Below, piece by piece: positions 63,852 through 64,000 of a stretch of DNA of 64,000 bases. Source of the DNA: Trichosporon coremiiforme (lineage: Eukaryota; Basidiomycota; Tremellomycetes; Trichosporonales; Trichosporonaceae). Numbering within the stretch: the first letter of the stretch is position 1; each line of letters opens with the position of its first letter. The notes under the pieces were generated by a model that was not told where the DNA came from, did not search any database, and worked only from the letters and a program-made list of their open reading frames with translations. Location of the stretch: NCBI GenBank assembly GCA_039545355.1, contig BCJJ01000001.1, positions 2,230,570 to 2,294,569 of the forward strand, given 5' to 3'. The translations under genes were made by a program, and so were the position numbers.

Positions 63852-64000
63852 TAATGCGCATAAGTCGAGCTAAGAGCTGATAAGAAGGAAACTAGTTGGA
63901 CAGCGATCATTGCGCAGACACGCAATCGAGGTTTGATATGCCGATACCCTTAGCACGACACAGATTACTGATATCGCGTGAGTGGCTTATCGGCCCCTGG

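Overview
The window reads as nuclear DNA of a basidiomycete yeast. Its genes are GC-rich and interrupted by very short GT-AG introns (many are 34-39 nt) with CTGAC/CTAAC-type branch sites a few bases before the CAG acceptor. The gene set is eukaryotic (VPS35, PEX13, an Mdm1-type sorting nexin, COX8). The short introns and the abundance of small lineage-specific genes suggest Tremellomycetes, perhaps Trichosporonales; that placement is inference. Every multi-exon model below was built by hand; unless stated otherwise, its exon lengths sum to a multiple of three.

Left part (1-13.1 kb). The 3' part of a Baeyer-Villiger-type monooxygenase gene runs in from the edge. A cluster of three BTB/POZ-like genes follows, the third carrying an in-frame stop. 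Three Tc1/mariner-like transposase genes lie in and after this cluster. The second and third are convergent and enclosed by one inverted pair of terminal repeats. All ambiguous bases (N) of the window fall in these elements. Next to them is a 1.7-kb locus resolved here as a probable gene of about 20 very small exons. A second gene of the same style lies at 33.0-33.7 kb on the minus strand, and a possible third at the right edge.

Middle (13.5-48.7 kb). Housekeeping and metabolic genes: a DAO-family flavoenzyme, an Mdm1-like PXA-RGS-PX-nexin protein, PEX13 (divergent from an ankyrin-repeat gene with a repeat-rich continuation after its stop), VPS35, a Na+/H+ antiporter, a VOC/glyoxalase protein, an MCT-like MFS transporter, an ERG25-like hydroxylase, a flavin monooxygenase with an NTF2-like N-terminus, and COX8. 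Between antiporter and transporter lies a gene-poor stretch with an array of the octamer GGCAGTGC, two paralogous ten-cysteine proteins (one frameshifted just before its C-terminal hydrophobic tail) and a tRNA-Ala gene.

Right part (48.7-64 kb). A long gene-poor stretch, a YAT-family amino acid permease, three more tRNA-Ala(CGC) genes (the four copies in the window have introns of 8, 0, 21 and 12 nt), an HD-domain hydrolase, a secreted beta-lactamase-fold serine hydrolase and an F-box-like protein. Functions given are family-level; no search could be run.
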